Part shown: positions 57,687-64,000 of the stretch, in pieces
Numbering within the stretch: the stretch's first letter is position 1
How the letters are laid out: each line of letters opens with the position of its first letter
Assembly (NCBI GenBank): GCA_020912385.1
Contig: CP087209.1
Coordinates: 2,852,001-2,916,000, forward strand
Source of the DNA: Neofusicoccum parvum
Lineage: Eukaryota; Ascomycota; Dothideomycetes; Botryosphaeriales; Botryosphaeriaceae
Direction: 5' to 3'
Length of the DNA stretch: 64,000 nt
Made by a program: the position numbers and the translations under genes
Notes under the pieces: model-generated
Told to the model about the DNA's origin: nothing
Seen by the model: only the letters and a program-made list of their open reading frames with translations
Database searches by the model: none

Positions 57687-58529
57687 ATGTCTGGCACGCC
57701 GTCCAGCTCGCCGACCCCCAAGTCGGCGCCCTCGACGCCGTCCAGCACCACCCCGCCGCCCCCGGTTGACATCGCCATGACAGACGCCGCGCCCGCCGAC
57801 GACCCGACCCAAGACCTCCTCCCCAGCAGCCTGCACCGCCTGCCGCCCGAGCTGCGCGAGCGCGTCTACGAGCATGCCCTGCGCTCGCACACCACCATCT
57901 GGTGGCCGCCGGCCACCGTCAGCACCCCGGGCATCGCGACCCAGCTGCTCACCACCAGCCGCACCGTCTACCGCGAAGCCGTCTCCGTCCTCTACGCCAC
58001 GAACCGCCTGATGTTCACCCACCCCTCCGACGCCAACATGTTCGTCCACATCTTCTCGCCCGAGTACGCCCGCCTGGTCACCAGCGTGTGCCTGCGCATC
58101 CGCGACCGCGACGTGCGCCTCTGGTCCGCCTACCTCAGCAGCACCTCGCCGCACCGCAGCCTGGCCGCCGACTTCCCGCGCCTCAAGTCGCTGTGGGTCT
58201 TCTACCGCAGCAACTTCTGGTCGCCGCGCGCCATCGACATCATGGAGTCGTTCTACCGCTGGCTCGACGACCCCGCCCTGCGCGAGATCTGCCTCAACCT
58301 GGAGGAGCGCGTGCCCGAGGGCGTCAACATCAAGCTGGTCTGCGTCCACCGCGTCCCGCGCGAGCACATCCAGACCCTCGAGCAGAACGTGCCGAACGAG
58401 CTGCAGGTGAACAAGACTGGCAGCGGCGAGGCCCGCACCGCCTTCCGGCACTTCTCCCCCAACTCGGAGAAGTCGATCCTGGTTGCGCTGGAGCTGACGC
58501 CCGTCGAGCCCATGATCCCGTATAATTGA
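57687..58529 (+). CDS. F-box-like / 2EXR-type protein
   Basis: A single exon of 280 residues. A Ser/Thr/Pro-rich N-terminus (about 1-45) is followed by an F-box-like motif, SSLHRLPPELRERVYEHALR (about 47-66). Next comes the family block TQLLTTSRTVYREAVSVLYATNR, where a LL-TCR-like helix is followed by the L-Y-x-x-N-x-F turn. The rest is a regular alpha/beta region with no recognised domain. Like the protein at 48133-49173, it belongs to the large fungal set of uncharacterised F-box-like proteins. The two differ in their C-terminal halves and are not a recent duplicate. The start is the ATG at 57687 in a CGCCATGTC context. Confidence 0.82.
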   Translation: MSGTPSSSPTPKSAPSTPSSTTPPPPVDIAMTDAAPADDPTQDLLPSSLHRLPPELRERVYEHALRSHTTIWWPPATVSTPGIATQLLTTSRTVYREAVSVLYATNRLMFTHPSDANMFVHIFSPEYARLVTSVCLRIRDRDVRLWSAYLSSTSPHRSLAADFPRLKSLWVFYRSNFWSPRAIDIMESFYRWLDDPALREICLNLEERVPEGVNIKLVCVHRVPREHIQTLEQNVPNELQVNKTGSGEARTAFRHFSPNSEKSILVALELTPVEPMIPYN

Positions 58530-61500
58530 CCATTCAACTTGCATGGACCGGCGTTGGCGCGAGTTTGAACAAATGCATAGTAGCGGTGTCGATTGGCGCG
58601 TATTTGACCTTGTCGATGGCATATTTGGCGGCTGAATTCAGCTTATATGTCCTGCAACTTCTAGCTGTCAGCAACATACCATGTGCCTCTTGTTTCGAAT
58701 AAGCTTGTGGAACAGGAAGTTTATCCTTGGAGTTTCAGGGTCAAAAGGAGTCTTTTTTTTTCCTTTTCTTTTTCATGAGCGGTCGAAACAAGATTTACTG
58801 GGTTTTCATTGGAAGAGAACATTAGACAGGTATCTTTCACTTGCTTCGGTTGTACTTCGAGTAGGAATGACGATAAGTTAGAGCCTTAGGAATATAAGAG
58901 AGCATTGATTACTCTCGGGCTCCGTTGCGAACAGGCTTGAGACTTCACTTCTACAGCAGACCCGTCCTCGTCGCTCAATCCCAGAGGTCAGTTCGCAGAG
59001 TATTCCAACACATTCATACATGGGCCGTCGAAGTATTAATCCAGATGAATTTGACCTCTCTATCAATGCACACTTGCGTCCCAATGAATGGTTCAAATGC
59101 CCATGAGGGTAGGGACATGTTGCAATACTTTCCGAACCCACCTCACAAGTGCTCCTACAACCCATTAGAGTAAAATTCACAACAAACGGCCAACTTCCGG
59201 GTAATTAGGTAGAAGCATTGGGGTAGGACTTACACCGCAAACTAACACGTCAATTTAAGCCTTCTTCTTAGCGCTCTCCCCTCGTATCAGCGTTAACAGG
59301 CGAGGTGGCAACGGGGGCCAGACTCAAAATGTACCGTCGGTTCTCTGCTCCTTTTTCGGTAGCAACACCGACTCCCAGGCTCCACCACTGGCTGCATTCG
59401 CTATACGAATATTCTCCGCTGTGGGGGAGGCGCGTAATGCTTATTTGGACCTCGGTCTATGGAAACGTGCCCTTGATGGGACTGTTTGCCACGCTGCACA
59501 TCAATCTGAGCGCAACTCTCGGGGTCCTCAACGTCCAAGACGGATACTCCGTGGACATTCGACCGGGCTTATAGTTCTGACTGTCACACCTACCTGACGT
59601 AGTATATTAACAAGCTCTCCCTACGTTTTAATTTTCTGTGTAATCATCACCCTCGCCTTCAGTAAAATCACCGTCGCAGAAAAGAGAATGAATCCACAAC
59701 CCCCTAACTTCAACGCAACGTACGAGCTCAAGTCAGCAAGCCTCAAACAAAGGGAAGCCTAGCAACAAGCACCTCTCGCATCTTCATCAAACAAAAAGAT
59801 GCCATCTTGTACCACAGCTACGCTCTGCAAAAAGCTCCGCGAGAAGATATGGGAGAAAGCCCGCCGCCTCCTCTGCCTGCCTCCTCCCCCTCCCTGGATG
59901 ACCAGCAAAACCTCCTGGCCCGACTCCGACACTGACTCCGGCAACGAATCCATCATGTCTTTGGAGACAAGGCCGGTTGTTTGCTTCGTACTCTAGATGG
60001 GCGGAGGCTGTGTCTTCACGATTCTGGGTGATGAACCAACGGCAGTGCTGAGCGAAAGATCTGAGGCACGCTGGCGCATACGGTCACGAGGTCAGTTCGT
60101 GAAGTATTGCAACAAGGACATACTCTTTACACATGGTGGAGAAAACAATGTGCGTTGATTGGGTTGGTAGCATTATGGTGATGGTGTTTGACTTTGGCAA
60201 CTTATGTGCCGCAGCTGCCGCTGGGCCTCTTTGGCAATGTATTCGTGCGTATTTGGATGACTCCCCGCGCAATTGGTTGATGGAGACATATTGCATCTGT
60301 TGGTAGAAAAGTGATCACTCCCGAGACTTTCTGGCACTTTAACTGCTGCTACCCTGGGAGCGTTCGGAAGAATAGATTCATTCTATGTGTACAAACCAGT
60401 TGGCTATGGTAGCGCTCTACTAATCCAATTTGAAGAGTGAGTATTGAATTCTTTCACTGTGATATATGTGCGGGGTATTTTTGAGCTAATATGGAGAATA
60501 GATGCGCGTCAGGATACCAATGACAAACCTCAAGCTTCTGGAGTATATCTGGTGAACTTGAAGTAGTAACTCGCTCCTGACTATATAGTTCCGGGAAAGG
60601 TTCGATACGAGCGAGGAAAAGTGGTAATAATGAAGCCGAACGAACCTCTGAGAGGAAGGCAGAAAGAGACGGGACTTTATTGCAATATGCGGTTGAATCG
60701 TTAAAGTAGGAGCTCTGGTACTTACTAAGCGGCATCAACCTCGAAATCTCCTCAATTTTTTGAGAGCTCACTGTGAAGGGCGCAGTCAGATCGAGATGAC
60801 CCGGATTCCCGCTATTTGAGCCTCATAGGCCATTGGAACCCAATCACTGGGGTTTCCCATTCTACCTTTCGCAAGCATGTAGCTCTCAATGCGATTAGCG
60901 TGCCGCTGCAGTGGAATTCTGTGGCCATTCATGAAGGTTTCCTGCGTGGTACCAAATCATGAAGTTCTCAACACGATTAGCGCGCCGGTGCAGTGGAATT
61001 CTGTGGCCATTTACGAAGGTTTCCCGCGTGATACCAGATCTCGAAGCCACGAATCAGGCCGTGTTTACGAGATGAGCCTCTCTGACATCATGTTGGAAAC
61101 CGCGACTCAGTCCATCTCGACTGAGCGAAGACAAGTCGATCGTCGCTTATCAGTGACATCATTTCGGTGATGCTTCCGACGCGGCAACCTGAGCTTGCGG
61201 TGTGACAGCCAGCTGAGGCTTGCGGGTTGGAAAATCCCACGAAGCATTGACATGCGAAAGTTAGGTCGATGGTCGGAGATTGGCAAAAGCCAAAACCGAG
61301 AAAAGAGCCTCCGATCTGATCGGAAGTCAGTCTACCACCTCATCTTGGCGCATGGAAACTGACAGAACGCCGGGCACGTTTGGGAATCATTGGGCGTTGA
61401 GACGCTGGAAGTTTTGGTTCCTGTTTTGCAAAGTTGGGTTCGAGATACGATGGTGAGATCGCATGATAAGCATCTGATACTGGCGTGGGGGGCTGCGGTG

Positions 61501-64000
61501 GTGGGTACTGCGGACGACCAGCGGTTCGGTCGATGACCGAATCTTCTCCAGTCGAGCAGGAAGATCTTATCTCAACGTCCGCAGAGGAAAAAGAAAAAAA
61601 AGGGTTCACGACGCAGGAACACCCGCACCACCGACCTCCATAGGGTCTCGTCGTCTCCGGGCGTCCACGCGGCCAACGACGCCACGTCTTCCGGCAAAAC
61701 CGGCAGGGCCGCGAGTTCACCGACCGCCAACACGGGCTGAGGTGATGGTGAGGCGGACGAAACAGAAACCGCCAACAAGCTTGCATCGCAGGACGCCTCG
61801 CGGGCGGCACGAAGCTCTCCCGAAAGAGGCAAGGGAAGAGACATCCCACACCGGCGCAAGGGCCACACCACCGCCCGACGAGGCTCTCCTCCTCCCGCCC
61901 TGCAGACCAAAACGCGTGGCGCCTTACCATCTTCCCTGATCCCTTCCATCTCGTCTCGGCAAAACGACGAGCAAAGCGTCAGTGCGGCTTTGAGCCTCAG
62001 GGACAGATGACGCTCAGGCCTGCTGGCCGGCCGGGAGAAGTTCTGGAAAACCTTCAAGCAACGTTGGCCGCAGGGATTCCCCAGCTGTGGCCCAATTGAC
62101 CGCCAGATCTCAGCCTTGCGGACAGCCCAACGGCTCGCAGAGAGGCCCCGGTCGGAGCAGCAGCGGCTGCAAGCGGTGAGACCCCGGGGGCGTTGGATGG
62201 AAGCGGTCTGCAGGGTGTTGATGTGTTCATGTTGCTTCGTGCTGCTTATCTCGGTGCTTCTTTTGGTGCGAGCGAACGTTCATGCGGACGTGCAACGGTG
62301 GCCGGTCTGGTGTTTTGGGATTAGGTTGCTTTGGCGAGAAACGGGCCGTTTGCGAAGGGAAGCAGAGTTTGATGGAGAAAGGCAAAACAGACGGCTGGTG
62401 TTCCTGGCCGACGAGGCCGGACAGAGCTGGCGCTCGAGGGAAGCACGCGAGACGGCTCGCGCAGGACAGAGAGGCGGAGAGATTGGCGCAAGACGCGGAA
62501 TGCAGGACGTCGTGGAGGCCGGAGGGCATCCACGGACCACGCAGACCACGCAGTCCAAGCTCCCTCCAGTGACGTCTGGGGCCACGACGGATTCCCGTCT
62601 CTGGAAACAGGCTGCCCGTTTGGAGAGGCTCGCTACGGCACCCTTTCATGTGGCCGGCGACGACAAGCTCATCGGCGCCCCGTCCACGGACCAGGCGCTG
62701 CGCCCACGCTTCCTGCGATGGCCCGCACCCGTGCGCCCCTTGCTGACAGCGTGGTTGGGATGCGCGCGATAGGCTGCTGGTGCTTCCGTGGAGAAACAGC
62801 AGCAGTCCCCACCCCGACGATGTTCATCAAAACTCGGGGCGCACGTCATGTGGTTGCCGGCCTGACTCGGCTGCTCGTGCGCTGCGGTGCCCCTCCACGC
62901 TCCCCTCCACCGGACCTCCCGCATCGCCACGCCCCCCACGGGCTGCCCCCGATGGGCCGCAGGCTGCGGCGTCGCGAGCAGCGGCCTTGCTGACTCGGCG
63001 TCTGCTTCTTGCAGCGGCGGGCGAAACGCGTGCCCTTGGTGGCTCGGTTCTGCGGCCCTTGGACCGACCGGAGCGGCTGATCGTCAATATCCAGCGGCGC
63101 CCCTTTCGGAGATGCGTGCCCAGGCACTCGGCCGCAGGAGCCGAGCGCCCGTCCCGCCGTGCGTTGAGGCTGTCGAATGCCGGCTGGGCCAATATCGAAA
63201 TGCTCAACGCTGGGCTGGCGCCGGATGGCGGCGGGGACGAAGCGCCCTTGGCCTGCGTGCCCCTCGGTTGAACCTGCTCCGCCGAGCGCGCGAGCCGCAC
63301 GGCGAGGGGCTGCTGCAGCCTGAGACAAAAGCACCGACAAAGAGATCACCCGCTGCGCCGCCGCTAGGCATGTGAAAGCCGTCTATTCTTGTGTGAAGCA
63401 TGTCAACATCGTTCCAATTTCTAATTGCTACAAGTCCCAGTAACCGCTGGCACGCTGCATGAAGCGGTTTGCTCGTATCAAGAAAGTCCCATGACCTGCA
63501 GAAAGCACATCTTCCCCAACGCCGAACAGTGGTAGATCAAAATACACGACAGGAAGACAGAACACCGGTGAACAACGCCCCACAACACCTATGCTCCATT
63601 CGGCTGCAGCCGAAGCGATTCGTGGTCTGAAGACGTCGGCCGTGGCAAAAAAAAAAAAAGTGGTATCGGCAACCGGAAGCAGGAACCCAAAGCGGTCTAT
63701 GGAAAGCGAGTCTAGGAGGGAGTTGCTGAGAAATTAACCGCTTGAACACAGCAATCGAAAGCAAATCATTATGCGGGCCCACGGCTATTGGAAGAAACAG
63801 ACGGCGCCTGGGGCTCCGAGGGAAAAGATAAGCCCCGCCGGAGGCGAGGAGGTCGCGTGGCCAATTGCCAGAGAGAATGCTCGGTCGAGGTCGCCGGCGA
63901 CTTTGCACGCCTCGCACTCGCTGGGCAACGGGCCGGAAGACGCTCGGTCGTATTACGACGTTGGTAATTAAAACGAAGCCTTGGGGTCGCATCCAGGTAG
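58530..64000. other. Gene-poor right end of the window
   Basis: No gene is supported. About 58600-61300 is relatively AT-rich and holds an 82-bp tandem duplication (60879-61042). About 61600-63350 is GC-rich like the other deserts. Two short frames, 59305-59574 and 59799-59996, have ATG starts, but I found no homology or splice support for either. The last 600 bp show nothing of note. Confidence 0.5.
60879..61042. repeat. 82-bp tandem duplication
   Basis: Copy 1 is 60879-60960 and copy 2 is 60961-61042. They share GTGGAATTCTGTGGCCATT and match at 69 of 82 positions. Ten of the thirteen differences are transitions. No coding role is apparent. Confidence 0.88.

Noticed and set aside
59305..59574. 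89-codon frame on the + strand
   Set aside because: Plausible composition, but no recognisable family, no signal peptide and no splice partner; not enough to call a gene.
59799..59996. 65-codon frame with an A-rich leader
   Set aside because: The start context is good, but nothing else supports it. It would need transcript evidence.
61572..62772. Frames 62057-61572 (-) and 62116-62772 (+)
   Set aside because: Low complexity, no ATG at the start of the + frame, no domain; the - frame runs into a poly-Phe tract from a homopolymer.

Overview
This 64 kb window is nuclear DNA from a filamentous ascomycete (Pezizomycotina; a dothideomycete would fit, but the genus cannot be told from the sequence). 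The evidence is short GT-AG introns of about 46-240 nt with CTRAC-type branch sites just before the acceptor, fungal-specific families (Zn2Cys6 regulator, Fet3/Ftr1 iron uptake pair, Ssh4/Ear1 SPRY adaptor, DUF1769, Pth11-like rhodopsin-fold receptor, Dal5-type MFS carrier), CT-rich leaders, and GC-rich low-complexity spacers. I see no prokaryotic operons, CRISPR arrays, tRNA, rRNA or transposon genes. All gene models were spliced by eye, with reading phase checked across each junction.

Layout. 1-2.6 kb: a secreted Thr-rich wall-type protein with two near-twin introns. 2.6-11.3 kb: a long GC-rich gene desert with microsatellites. 11.3-13.2 kb (-): a Zn2Cys6 transcription factor. 13.2-16.2 kb: desert. 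16.2-19.2 kb (-): transportin (Kap104). 19.2-22 kb: desert. 22-23.6 kb (+): an Ssh4/Ear1-like Rsp5 adaptor, tail to tail with a Dal5-family transporter (24.0-26.1 kb, -). 27.1-31.9 kb: divergent fet3 and ftr1 sharing a 1.16 kb promoter with GATA-factor sites. 32.5-34.0 kb: BTB/POZ-like protein. 34.8-35.8 kb: VWA protein. 36.7-37.7 kb: PhyH-type dioxygenase. 37.9-39.0 kb (-): secreted protein with an internal duplication. 41.8-45.2 kb (+): a small membrane protein and SDA1. 45.6-46.9 kb (+): DUF1769 protein. 48.1-49.2 kb (-): F-box-like protein. 51.0-53.0 kb (-): secreted BBE-type FAD oxidase. 54.4-56.1 kb (+): rhodopsin-fold receptor. 56.6-58.5 kb: divergent hotdog thioesterase and a second F-box-like protein. 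58.5-64 kb: no convincing gene; it holds an 82-bp tandem duplication.

The clearest functional unit is the reductive high-affinity iron uptake pair. Fet3 oxidises Fe(II), and the Ftr1 permease takes up the resulting Fe(III). Their shared promoter carries an ATCAGATAA site and a perfect 19-bp GATA palindrome, as expected for control by an SreA-type iron repressor. The Ssh4/Ear1 adaptor a few kb away belongs to a family that sorts plasma-membrane transporters for vacuolar degradation, so a link is possible but is inference. Kap104 and Sda1 are housekeeping genes. The 48-58.5 kb stretch (F-box-like, oxidase, receptor, thioesterase, F-box-like) looks more accessory.
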